Of a stretch of DNA of 64,000 nucleotides, positions 30,501 to 42,779 are shown in pieces. The notes below the pieces were generated by a model. It did no database searches. It saw nothing but the letters and a program-made list of their open reading frames with translations, and was not told the origin of the DNA. Source of the stretch: Amoebidium appalachense (taxonomy: Eukaryota; Ichthyosporea); the NCBI GenBank assembly GCA_963693365.1, contig CAVNZM010000011.1, forward strand, positions 1,426,001-1,490,000, in the 5' to 3' direction. The position numbers and the translations under genes were made by a program. How positions within the stretch are numbered: position 1 is the stretch's first letter; each line of letters begins with the position of its first letter.

Positions 30501-30881
30501 TATGAACTTGAAACAGTCGCGTCTCAAGGGAACCTGTGTGAAAGAACGGCTGGTATCTGGAACTGGGTCCCGAGATGTCCGACTCCGCAGGCTCCAAACT
30601 TTGCCGGCTGGGTTGGTGTCGGTGAGCCGTTGCCATGCCTTTTTATAAGCGGTGGGAGAGGGGTAAAGTGGTGGCAAAGTGCCAATAGCCAATCCGGTAC
30701 GGCTTATGTTGAAACGTGCCGTCTTGGATTGGCCCAATACTCGCAGTACCAGGGTTAGAACTTTAGTCCAACAGGGGTATGTATTGCGCAACTCGGACGC
30801 ACCACAGGTCTTTTGTACATGTCGGGTGGATCCATCATGTGACAGGTGCAGATGAATGTTACATGTATACATACATATATG

Positions 30882-30912
<31 letters not shown>

Positions 30913-33730
30913 TGAGAATCTATAACTGAGGGTTCAAGGTTGAAAACCCGAAGTTCGAATATTCGACAGCGCTAGCTAGCTGATCATCGCAAGCGTAAAA
31001 TGCGTATTACTGCGCAAGCGGCTGACATGTTAGCCATTACCGGTGCCTAGTTTGTCTGGCACCAGTGGGAATGTAGTTCCATGTACACAACATGGAAAGC
31101 AAACAAATATAGTATTATGGGGGCAGAATAATTAATAAAAAGCAGCAAAGGCAGCTGGGGTCCAGTATATAAAGCGGTAGGCCTGGCAATAAGCATGCAT
31201 CGAGTCATGAGATCAAATAGAACTTGAGTTATGGCATCCCCAGGTGGCACATTCTTCTTTCGACAAGAATTCGAAGCGGAAAATTTATGCAGCCGCCGCC
31301 AGCCGGCCGGCTGCCAGCGAGATAGCCAGCAAGTCCAACAGCAAGTCACAGCGACTAAATGGAAACAACATGATGCAGCAAAATGATATGACAACATAAT
31401 CTTTTTCTTTTGTTTCCTTGCATTAACTCACATGGCCGCGGCCGCAAGTGGTCCATTAACATACTGTATTACTGTGCTTTAAGCCTCCTTTTTAACCAAT
31501 CACAGTCGCGTTTCGCACTACTTGTTCATTGGCCACGAGGAGCTTGCGCAAATGTTTCACGCCAAATATAGCGACTGAAATCTCCTCTGATCAGGCTGGG
31601 CATACAAGCTTGGCTCTGAGGCTGTGTTGATCGTGGTATGAGAAATCGAAATAATACTGTATTAGGGTATAAGGGGTTTACACACGTTTTATTGCGTGGA
31701 CACTGCCGGAGGCCCAGCCACGGGCTGCCACATTCGACGGCCTACTGCGTTTTCCAGCGCAGCCAATCAAATGCAGCCAGTGACATATGTACATGCTAGG
31801 CAACAATGAGCGCCATCGTAGTATATGACACCCCTATTACATATTATGGATAAGCAGAGGCTAGCATCGGTAGCTCCGAAAGAAAGTTAAGGCACCGGAT
31901 CACAATATCAGAATAATGTACCTATATACGTGTAGCCAGTATATAGTTGCACACGTGCACGTGGTTGCTACTGCGAGGAAGAAAAAAGGGGAGGGGGGGG
32001 GACTCCCGGCCACACGCGCACATCATCAGAGGGGCAGGCCGCCCATGGAGGTGGAGGGGAAGGGGGGGCGGGGCGGGGGGGGGGGTCTTTCCCCATGATA
32101 CTGTATGTCATTGAATTTCTATTAACCCCGAAAACTTTTAAAAAAGTACCCAGCGCCCACGCGTACGCCAGCCGCGGGGCCGAGCTCTGGATGGCTCACT
32201 GGCGGGCCTACTTCAGGTACCCATGGCCAGATGGTACGGCCATGGTGTTTCTAGATGGCCGTGTTCAGGTATAATAGATGTCATCACCAATGGAGGCTGG
32301 CAGCCGAATCACTGAATTGATCCGGATTTAAGCCGATATATTTATATATATGGTTGTACATCGAATGTCATACAATATATCAGCTGTACACAATGATTTT
32401 AATATTGGCGCAAGCTCCGGATCCGAGCAACTTGCAATTGAAATAGTATTGCGCGGCAGTGTCTAAAGAAGCATGATGCTATAGCATACATGTATACTCG
32501 CAGGGCCGTGATCCGTGAGTGTGACGGTATGAAAACATTCGAGGATGATTTCCGATTCGCTGCTTTTGCATCCACAAATTCAGGGTGTGAAATTAGATTA
32601 TCTGTGTTCTGTCCACTTGTAATGATATTCCCGACACCCTTTTCTCCAAACAGCCTCCGCCCCAGTGTTGTTACTTACAGGAGTGCCCCTATCAAACAGC
32701 CAGTACATATTAAGTACAGTAAGTGATTGAACCAATAATAATAGTAATTCTAAAACAAGTCACTAAGGCCACGGCAAGTCCGCGAACTCGTGCCGGTTGC
32801 GCCCGGCCCGGTAAGGGCCCTAACTGTTCCGTTCCGTGACCCGTGACCTTGGCGAATGCCGCAGGATGAGGCAACTTCAAGTCGCCACCTTTTCCTTGTC
32901 ACGACTCACGAGTTGGCAACTGAATGCATCCACTATGTATCCATATGCATAGCTCTATCTTCTTATAATAATCTCCCCCCCCCCCCCCCCCCCCCCCCCC
33001 CTCCCCGACGAAACCCATAGCTTTGTCCTCCTATGGACCACTTTGGATCTATAATAGGCCGATCTGTGGAATGCGGCTCTGGAGCCATAGGGCCTTCCCG
33101 TGTGCAGACTGCGCAGCCGCGTTTTCCGTGCGAAACTTACAACACCTACAAGAACTGAAGCGACTCTATCTAACCTACTTTAAGCTAGTATAAGCGCACT
33201 TTTAGAGTAGTGAGTAATTGTATATGACACAAATAACAACAGTTTAAAATATTGGTTAAACAATCAAAAGCCCCGCACGCACATGCCTGCTCATCAGCAG
33301 AGCTGCAGTCTACCTCCGGAGTCTAGATCTGTGGCCACGTGGTGGTATGGTGTGTGGTTCACGGAACTATGGTTAGAAGACGCCGCGACGTGGCCCAGTA
33401 GAGTGAAAAAAGAACCTATAAGAGCCAAAGGTTATGCAGAGACCACTTTAACCCGGTCACTGCAACTTTTTTTGTGTCATCGACAACAAGCCACTACACC
33501 TCAAACCTGTTACCGGAGCTTGTCCCACTGTACGCCCGTTCTAGAAGGTGCAAACAGTGGGGTTTTGGTGCTACCACTCAGAAGAAGCCAAATAAACATG
33601 ACTTGGTTGTTCAGGCATAGGCTCAAGTTTGTCCCACCCCCATCATGCTCAACTTATACACTGCCCATAACCACCCACCTGCCCGCCCCTGACTGCATGG
33701 GAAGGCCCGCCCGTACTAGTCCCCCCTCTA
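30501..33730. other. Intergenic region, no supported gene
   Basis: Upstream of the transporter start. It holds an AT dinucleotide stretch (30870-30912), a perfect 14-bp palindrome CAGCCGGCCGGCTG near 31303, G-rich runs at 31990-32090, and a C30-like run at 32972-33002. ORFs at 32490-32726 and 33283-33744 show no domain. A short frame at 32190-32270 (AELWMAHWRAYFR) is followed by a gt, but nothing supports it further. Confidence 0.5.
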
Positions 33731-33765
33731 CACAACTAACTTAGGCAAGAACACCGGGCCGTAAG

Positions 33766-33888
33766 AAACACACACACACATACAAACAAAAATACACACA
33801 AACACACACACACACACGCACACACGCACACACGCACACACACATGTCGTACACACACACACACACACAGACACACACACACCAGAGT

Positions 33889-33928
<40 letters not shown>

Positions 33929-33937
33929 ACGAGAGAG

Positions 33938-34006
<69 letters not shown>

Positions 34007-34046
34007 CCGTGACACACACACACACATAAACACACAAATAACTACA
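33766..34046. repeat. CA / GA compound microsatellite
   Basis: CA-rich repeats (33766-33890), a GA block (33894-33936), then perfect CA (33939-34002) and a degenerate CA tail. Confidence 0.9.
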
Positions 34047-34311
34047 TGTAAACAAGGCAGCTTGACCTCGCTCACTTCAACACTTCTTACACAGATCTGT
34101 TACCTTCTCCATATCGACCCCACCTTCCCCAGCCGCCCCACCCAAACCCCACTTTTGCCCGCCAGCCCCCCCCCCCCCCCCCCCCCCCTTTCCGAAGTTC
34201 CTTATGCCTTCCTTCCTCCCCCTTCCTCCCTCCCCCACCACCACCTCCCTCCCTAGGCACCTACAAGAGAGGCGGGGCAACAAGGTGCCCCTGGCGAGGG
34301 GAGGGAAAGAA

Positions 34312-34344
<33 letters not shown>

Positions 34345-34435
34345 GAGGGTCCCGAGAGGGAAGGCTAGGAAGAGGACCGTGAGAGCATAACAACGTACAC
34401 CTTCACTGACGTCGACATACACTCACACCTGAACG

Positions 34436-34455
34436 CGTGTGCGCGCGCGCGCGCG

Positions 34456-34499
<44 letters not shown>

Positions 34500-34556
34500 G
34501 ACAAACACGTGACACATACTCTAACAAACACCCACCCACGGGATTGAAACACACAC

Positions 34557-34601
<45 letters not shown>

Positions 34602-34664
34602 AGACACACACACACAGACAAACACACGACACATACTCTAACAAACACCCACCCACCGGATTGC

Positions 34665-34751
<87 letters not shown>
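34436..34751. repeat. CA microsatellite containing a duplicated non-repetitive segment
   Basis: CA runs alternate with two near-identical copies (about 34497-34556 and 34615-34672) of a unique segment including GACACATACTCTAACAAACA, offset by about 118 bp. This shows duplication of a unit larger than the dinucleotide. Confidence 0.85.
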
Positions 34752-34754
<3 letters not shown>

Positions 34755-34936
34755 ACACACATATACGCACACACAAAGAATACACACACAGACGTGTGCA
34801 TACACACACGTGCACGCAAGGGCACACACACACACACACACAAGCATATACAGACGCCTAAGTGTACGCGTGCACAAATACACACGCAAACGTGACACAA
34901 TCACTCACACACACACACAAACACACACACACACAC

Positions 34937-35017
<81 letters not shown>

Positions 35018-35050
35018 TCTCGTTCTCTCTCTCTCTCTCTCTCTCTCTCC

Positions 35051-35121
<71 letters not shown>
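34937..35121. repeat. (GA)n followed by (CT)n: large near-perfect inverted repeat
   Basis: About 76 bp of GA passes through gcgagctctcg into about 100 bp of CT. The two halves are complementary, so the tract can fold into a long hairpin centred near 35017. Confidence 0.9.
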
Positions 35122-35126
<5 letters not shown>

Positions 35127-37340
35127 CTCATCTTAATGTCACACACAGTACACACACATGCGCAATACACACACACACTTACCCTGTGTAACAAACGACA
35201 CACTGGCACAGTATATTAACCGGCCTCTTTTGGTGCAGTGGCGGTTTGCAAACACGCACGGTCCGGGTTAGTGCTAGCCCAAGACAACGTAACGTTAGAT
35301 ATAATTAGCAGCTTCTGCGCAGATCTTGTGTAGGGAGAGAACAGACGGGTAGATGTACAAAGACTTAGAATAGAAAGAGAGCTGCCGGGTTTGCATTTCT
35401 TTTATCCGTGAGCAAGAGAAAGAAAAACAATCAGTTAAGTAGCAAGCATCTAATTCGACTTGTTTCATGTTAGTGGCAGTACATAGTGGGCTCGTACCGA
35501 TACTAGCGCTACCTCTGCACACTGCACTGTGCAACAAAACACGTTGCACTCAAGTGACCTTTGGATGCAAGGGATACTTGACGAGACGATATATGCAACA
35601 AGTAATTTATTACAAAAAGAACAACAGGGTGTCTGTCAGAGTCTGCTGGTTGCGTTGGACGGTGTGGAAAACAGTCATGATGTGTTTTCGACCGAAACGC
35701 CTTCCCGTTGTCTGTATGTGTATGGCTGACAGGGCATTCCACAAAAAGGTGGACTGAATGATCACGCTGTACGTGTGTATAATGTTCACACGCCATGCCT
35801 ACTCTACCCCCAGAGAGTGCATTTGGCAGAAACGCACCATGCAGGCAGTAAATGTTCAACACCCGTAGTACTTGAGCATATGTTTAACTACGGTGCATGT
35901 GTGATGCCCTCATGATCACGAATGGCTAAGAAAAACGCCCAACGCAACAAGCCTGCAAACCCCAAAATAACTAAGACGATAGAAATTATCATCTATAATA
36001 AAAAGCATCTGTGTAGCATTTTGAGGAAAAAGCAAATATTGTTACGTAAAGGGGTTTGTCTTTGCCAGAAGTAGCTTCTACGTCGGGCAGCTGGAGCCGC
36101 TGCCAGGCAGCCCGACAAACGACGGCCCTATGGCGGCCAACCTCGGGTGTTGGAGCGAAGCAAAAAATTGATCGATTTTTGAATAGTAGATCCAAAGTCT
36201 GAAAGTGGTGCTATGCTATGATCAGTCGACCTTTATAATGCTATCTCGCTGGGCGGCAGAGACCCTGATGTCATGCTTGCGCAAGTCGATTCTGCCAATC
36301 GTGCACTGCGGGCAGTGAGCAGTTGTTACCGCAGGTTTGGCGCGCCGCACTCACATGCATTGCAAAGCCAACGGTTTGTTTTTTTGCACATAACCGTTGC
36401 TACACGTGTGTCTTTTCCCTAACTTACACTTAAGGCGAAACGTTCCAGGGCTCAATATTTTCAGCTAATAGTGTTAGGATGGTAGAAAATTTGCGAGTTG
36501 GTCGCTGGGAGCCATCGAGAGGTACCCAAACTTTGGAAGGTGACCTCGAGCATACGGAGTAGAGCAGACGAGTAGAGCCCTGAGTTGTGTCCTTACCAAG
36601 AGCAAACGTTACAAACCATTGAGCCTAGCTCGACCTCCTATCTCGATGCCAGTCGGTTACCATCCTCATTTCGCATTGTCAGTCGCGGTCTCAGCAGTTA
36701 CGAAAGTGGTCCTCATTCTGACACTATGGTTCAGGGTAGGTGCCCCCCCCCCCCCCCCGGTGATTTACTCCCCCCCCCCTCCCCCCCCCCCTCTTTCTTC
36801 GGTATTCCCAACACCCCAACACCTACTGCACACGTTTAAGTAATCCCCATCTCCCAACTTTCGACTTTTGTTTTCTACCCCCCCCCCCCCCCCCCCCCCC
36901 CTTCCCCCCCCCCCCCTCTTCCCCCCCAACCACCCAGCCACCCCCCCCCCCCCCCCCCCAACCACCCACCCACCCACCGCCGCCCACCCCCCTTTTTTTG
37001 GTTTTCCTTTTTTTTTTTTTAGTTCTTTTTGTCGCGTCTTGCAGCCACTCACATCGGTCAAGAAATCCCTTAAGCCTCCAACTCCATTTGTAATCTACGC
37101 GCGTTTGCTCTGTAACTACGACATCATGGCCCAATCGAGTCGAATGAACATTTTATGGCGACGAAACCCCCTTGCCCCCCCCCCCCCCCACATCACCACC
37201 GCCACGATACACACACACACACACGTGCACACACACGGTTCTTCCCCATTCACATCTTTCCCATCCTCCCATCCCCCTCTCCATGCATGAGCAAAGGTTG
37301 TGGAACTCGGTTTGCTTTTAGGCTATGCTTGTTCTCTCTT
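35122..37340. other. Intergenic region, no supported gene
   Basis: Mixed-composition sequence with a GC-rich imperfect hairpin at about 36081-36115 (GTCGGGCAGCTGG / CCAGGCAGCCCGAC). C-runs occur at 36743-36960 and a poly-T at 37009-37020. ORFs at 35467-35757 and 35509-35862 overlap on opposite strands and have no recognisable domain. Confidence 0.5.
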
Positions 37341-37344
37341 TCTC

Positions 37345-37350
37345 TCTCTT

Positions 37351-37434
<84 letters not shown>

Positions 37435-37600
37435 CCCCCCCCCCCCCTCTCCCTCCTCCCACTCTCACTCCCTCTCTCTCTCTCCCCCTCTCTTTCTCTC
37501 TCTCTCTCTCTCCCTCCCTCCCTCCCTCCCTTCTTCCTTCCCTCCCTCCCTCCCTCCCTCCCTCCCTCCCCCCCTCCCCCTCCCCCTCCCCCTCCCCCCT
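37345..37600. repeat. (CT)n and (CCCT)n pyrimidine tract
   Basis: A perfect CT run to about 37431 is followed by poly-C, CT and CCCT blocks. It is strongly strand-asymmetric pyrimidine. Confidence 0.9.
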
Positions 37601-37830
37601 CTCTATCTATCACACACACACTCCCCCCCCCCCCCCGTTTCAAACAGCACCGTCTGTTCTCACAAGAACACACGGTCTCTCTCTTTCCCTCTTATCCTCC
37701 CTTCTCTTACCCCCTTCCCTCCCCCCTCGGCTGCCCCCCTCCCCCCCTCCCCTCCCCTCCGTCCTCTCCCTCCCTCCTTCCTCCCTCCGTTCTCTCTCTC
37801 GCCTCCCTCGTGTCCCCCCCCCCCCTCCCT

Positions 37831-37998
37831 GACTTGGGCCCTCCCTGAGGATGGGCTCTGCTTATGACGCATACTGTGCGCATGGCTGATGTTGCATACT
37901 TGAATGTTTGCCTTTGCATGTGTCCTGCACCATGCTTCTCATTGTGTATGCGTACTTCGTACCGTGTTCCGCACTCAAACCCCCCCCCCCCCCCCCCC
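37831..37998 (+). mobile_element. SINE-like dispersed repeat, copy C (diverged 3' half)
   Basis: Starts near GACTTGGGCCCTCCCTGAGG and follows the family order GATGGGCTCTGCTTAT ... GCGTACTTCGTAC ... CACTCAAACCCCC, with many substitutions and a small insertion. It ends in the C-run tail. It is the most diverged of the five copies. Confidence 0.65.
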
Positions 37999-38267
37999 TC
38001 CCCCTCCTTCTTTCTCTTCACACTCAACATGGCTTACATGCGCATGCAGACACACTCAAACACACACACACACACACACTCTCTCTCTCTCCTTCTTCTC
38101 TCTCCATTCTCCATCTCTCCCTCCCTCCCTCCCTCCCTCTCTCTCTCCTTTATCTCTCTCTGTCTCTCTCCAGCCCCTTCACTCCCTCATTCCCTCTATC
38201 TCTTCTTAATCACTCACCATCCTCTCTCCCATGCACATGCGGTCTCTCTTAACCTCTTTCCTACTTT

Positions 38268-38795
38268 TTTCCCCTGGGACTTCATTCTTTTCAGCTGGTG
38301 TGGTATGTTAGTCAGGGAAGTATCGACTTAGGTATCGACGGGGGAGCCTAGAAGCCCCGTCTCCTGAGTTTCTATCCATATTTTTCTTCCTTCTGCTTAC
38401 TGCTGCAACATTAGTCCCCGACGTTTCCCATTGCTTACTGCTGCAACATTAGTCCCCGACGTTTCCCATTGCTACTGCTGCAACATTACTCCCCGACGTT
38501 TCCCATTGCTTACTGCTGCAACATTAGTCCCCGACGTTTCCCATTGCTTGCCGGTTGCCTGCTCGGATAAGTAACCCTACTCGTACCTGATCAAGACGGG
38601 TGACCCACATGAAGCAGTATCTGTGTTGGGTTTCGTTGACGATGTGAATGGTTCGAAACTCGGGCACTGTGGATGACCTGGGCCTCCCCCTGAGGATGGG
38701 CTCTGCTTATTATGCATACTCTTTTATGTTGCTTTGCACTGTGCATCGTTCTGTTCATTGTTTATGCGTACTTCATGCTTGAGTCTTGAGTTGGG
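38268..38795 (+). mobile_element. SINE-like dispersed repeat, copy D (near full length, internal expansion)
   Basis: Opens with TTCTTTTCAGCTGGTGTGGT as in copy E, runs through ATCGACTTAGGTATCGACGG and the conserved GGGTTTCGTTGACGA block, and ends near 38795. A 38-bp internal unit is tandemly repeated four times here (38395-38549), where copies B and E have it once. The segment GGTTCGAAACTC at 38650 resembles a Pol III B box. Confidence 0.85.
38395..38549 (+). repeat. 38-bp tandem repeat, 4 copies, inside SINE-like copy D
   Basis: The unit begins GCTTACTGCTGCAACATTAG and ends CCCATT. The third copy is slightly shorter and has one substitution. The single-copy counterpart in the other family members is at 39308 and about 26225. 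Confidence 0.92.
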
Positions 38796-38817
38796 TTTCG
38801 TTGACGAGGTGAATGGG

Positions 38818-38969
38818 TGTATGTGTGTGCGGCACGTGCACGTGCATGTGTGTGTGTGTGTGTGTATGTGTGTGTGTGTGTTCCCCTTTTATCTCCCCCC
38901 CCCCGCGCGCGCGCGCGCGTGTGTGTGTGTGTGTTCCTCTTTTATCTCCCCGCGCGCGTGCGCGTGTGT

Positions 38970-39013
<44 letters not shown>

Positions 39014-39030
39014 TCCCCTTTTATCTTCCG
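38818..39030. repeat. (GT)n with three copies of TTYYYYTTTTATCTYCC interspersed
   Basis: GT runs are separated by near-identical TTCCCCTTTTATCTCCC-type segments at about 38880, 38934 and 39013, each followed by a C- or GC-alternating block. This indicates a higher-order tandem unit of about 55-80 bp. Confidence 0.75.
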
Positions 39031-39185
39031 ACCCCCCCCCCCCCCCCCATCCCTGTGTGTGTTGCGTGTGTTTCTCTTTTAGTTCCCGACCCAAGACGAT
39101 AAAGTTCCGCCCTAGTAAGCGTGTTACTACCCTGCGGCGTGGGTCAAATCTCATATTTTCCCCTCTGATTGCGAATTCTGCGGCC

Positions 39186-39616
39186 TTCGGGACTTAATTC
39201 TTTTCAGCTGGTGTAGTATGTTAGCGAGGGAAGTATCGACTTAGGTATCGACGGGGGAGCTTCCTAGAAGCCCCGTCTCCTGAGTTCCTATCTATATTTT
39301 TCTTGCTTCTGCTTACTGCTGCAACTTTAACCCCCGGCCTTTCCCACTGCCCTTGCCTGCATAAGCAACCCTGCTGGTCTCTGATCAAGACGGATGACCT
39401 ACCCATGTTCAAGTGAAACAGTATCTGAGTTGGGTTTCGTTAACGAGGTGAATAGGTCGAAACTCGGGCACTGTGGATGACGTGGGCCCCCCCTGAGGAT
39501 GGGCTCTGCTTATTATGCATACTCTTTATGTATGGCTTGCATTCTGCATCGTGTTATCCGTTTGTTCTTGTGTACTTCGTACTTTTTGACGCATCTCAAC
39601 CCCCCCCCCCCCCCCC

Positions 39617-39648
<32 letters not shown>
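39186..39648 (+). mobile_element. SINE-like dispersed repeat, copy E (most complete, with C-run and A-tail)
   Basis: About 415 bp of unique sequence followed by about C17 and about A30. The 5' part GGTGTAGTATGTTAGCGAGG resembles a tRNA D-arm/A-box region. The central block GGGTTTCGTTAACGAGGTGA through GATGACGTGGGCCC is the best conserved part of the family, and the 3' part ends GACGCATCTCAA before the tail. No long ORF. Size, tail and truncation pattern fit a non-autonomous retroposon; tRNA origin is only suggested. Confidence 0.85.
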
Positions 39649-39651
<3 letters not shown>

Positions 39652-40288
39652 CACACACCACAAAAATCTGGTCTATTGCAGCTACTTAATATGAAGTCCA
39701 GTCCCCGGCTCTGTGTCTATTGACACAAAAAACCCCACCTACAAAGAAATTTGAACTATTCCTCCTCGTGGCAGATCTAGAGGCCGGTACTGCCATGTGT
39801 GTACATATGGTCTGGGATGTAGTGCATGCACGTGCGTGCGCGGACACGTCGGGCACACACCACGGTTACCACTCACGCGCCCTTTTATGACGTGTACCTA
39901 CACTCAACCACCCACGTACACACGCACACACACACACGTACACACACACACACACAGAAAATAACCCTCTGAGACGTGCACGTGCACGCGTACACAGTCT
40001 AACTGGCTGCAGCAAAGGCTTTGCCACAGTGCACCTCCCCACCGTCTCCCACGGTGCCTCTTACACCTTGCATATGTGCCCCAGTCGTTACACAACACGG
40101 CCAACTAGAGACGTCAGGCCCTGAGCCGATGGGTAACCATAACCATACGAACACCTCCCCCCCTTCCCCTCTACAATGGGCCTTTCCCACCCCACCCCCC
40201 CATATATACGAGGCATACTCTGTGTGATGAGTTGCAATTGTCCGTCAAGGATGTGTACTTCCTACGGTGTAGGCTGTTACTCTTTCTA

Positions 40289-40323
<35 letters not shown>

Positions 40324-41039
40324 TGTCTCCCAACCTACACACACACACAAACAACCACACCCACCCACCCACATGTATTCTTCCACACTTCCACACATAT
40401 TAGCACACGTTACCGCTTACTCTTACTTCTTGGTCATGCTTGTGAATTTTGGTTTTTGACACAGACGGCATTTTGACGTAAAAAGAAAACAGTACGCTTT
40501 CTGAGGCTGTCCTTTTCGTAGTTCAAATCAGTACTTGTGCATGCATTCCTTTGTGTCACAGTGGTAACCAGACATCCTTTTGCGTAGCACTAACACACAT
40601 GTCATTTAGCTATCACGTAACCTTCAGAAGAGTAGCTACCGTAGAGTCCAAGTTTGGGTGCCTGCGCTCCTTTTGATGTAGCTCCTATTTTTCAAGGCCG
40701 ACAAAACTTTCCCTCCGAAGCGACTAGATCACGTGCCAACTCATACCCTTCAAAACTCGCCAGAGTATATAGTTGATTATACGGCGGCTGAGGCCACAGT
40801 CGCACGTGGCAGTTTGGGTGCCGTGGTTTTCAGTCTTGCATTGTATGAACATAATTATATAAGCATGTTGGAGTATTCACTAACTTAATAACCACATGCA
40901 TCCACACATTCACAGGTACGTACACACCTGTGGTACACGCACACTCGCACACATGCAAAAACCGTGCCCGTCGCTCTCACACACACGGACATTTGTGCAC
41001 ACATGCGCATGCACACATCTGCACACAAACACACACACG

Positions 41040-41104
<65 letters not shown>

Positions 41105-41694
41105 TCACAAACACAAACACACGTACACAGCTGAACGTGTGTCTGTGTGCGTGCTGTTTATGTGTTCACGTCACACAGTGTATACGCGAGTGCATGCATA
41201 TTCGTGCTGGCGTGTGTGAGAGAGGGTACCGACATAGAGCTTTTAAGTGGATGTGTGGACGCGAAGGGTCCCAACTGTTTGAGTGCCAACGAATAAACAT
41301 CGCCCATCTTTCAGGCATTGGCACGCTTGTACATGTGCCCTTGGCAACCTAATAGGTTTCGGGCAGAACTCCGTGTGTTTTCTATCTGAAGCCGCCTTGC
41401 ACAAACAGCGTTAGCCTAATGCTCCTCAGCTGATCGGCCGGTCGGGCTAAAGGTCGACTGATCTTGGCTCGTGATCACGATCATGATCATACCAGTACCC
41501 AACTTTAACGCCTTGCTCGATCAGTCGTTCTTCTCGGCCCGGGCCCCCCCCAACCCCCCCCCACCCCATGCGACGTGTGGGCACGTGTGTGTGACACGGT
41601 GTGCACACGTGTGTGTTTGTGTGTCACTGTGTGTGTGCGTGTGTGTGACATATGCATGTACATGTGTGTGCGTGTGTGTGCGTGTGCGTGTGTG

Positions 41695-41743
<49 letters not shown>

Positions 41744-42110
41744 ACGTGTGTGTGTGTGCCAGTGTGTGTGTGTGTGCCAGTGTGTGTGTGCACATGTCAC
41801 TGTGTGCACATGTCACAGTGCGTGTGTGTGTTTGGAAGACTCTGAGGGTAGAGGAGACACACCGGCCTGTTAAACCTTCGACCCCGGGCCCCCTCCCCCC
41901 CCTTCAACCCCCCCCCCCCCCCCCCCTCCCCCCCCCCTCCACATACATGATATCATACACACACACACGCTTCGACACACACCACGGTAACCAACGTCAC
42001 CCACCCCCTCCTACCCTCGCCCCTCCCTCCTCCCCCCCCCCCCCCCCCCCCCCCCTCCATCCCCACCCCCCAACCCCTACCGTGACCCCTCGCCAACAAC
42101 AGAGAGAGAG
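39649..42110. other. Intergenic region with CA/GT microsatellites
   Basis: Contains a C-run (40291-40323), CA tracts (40996-41125), and GT tracts (41577-41830). Between them (39720-39900, 40400-40900, 41230-41500) is plain sequence with no exon-like signals. Confidence 0.5.
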
Positions 42111-42114
42111 AGCG

Positions 42115-42494
<380 letters not shown>

Positions 42495-42551
42495 GGTGTG
42501 GGAGAGCCGGTGTGGGAGGGGGAATTCAACTCAACTCGACTGGCCTCCCCT

Positions 42552-42586
<35 letters not shown>

Positions 42587-42779
42587 CCCCCCCCCCTCCC
42601 CCCTCCCCCCCCCCCCCGCCCCTCCCCCAAATTTAAACAAAAGTGTTGACCACAACCACAAACCCGGTCTCCATGTGATCACCTCCTGTTGGCTTGAACC
42701 CTCGCCTTTGGCCCCGCCCCAGCCAGCAAATTTCCATGCCGTGCGCATAGCTAAGTTAGTCATCAATTTCACCAAAGAT

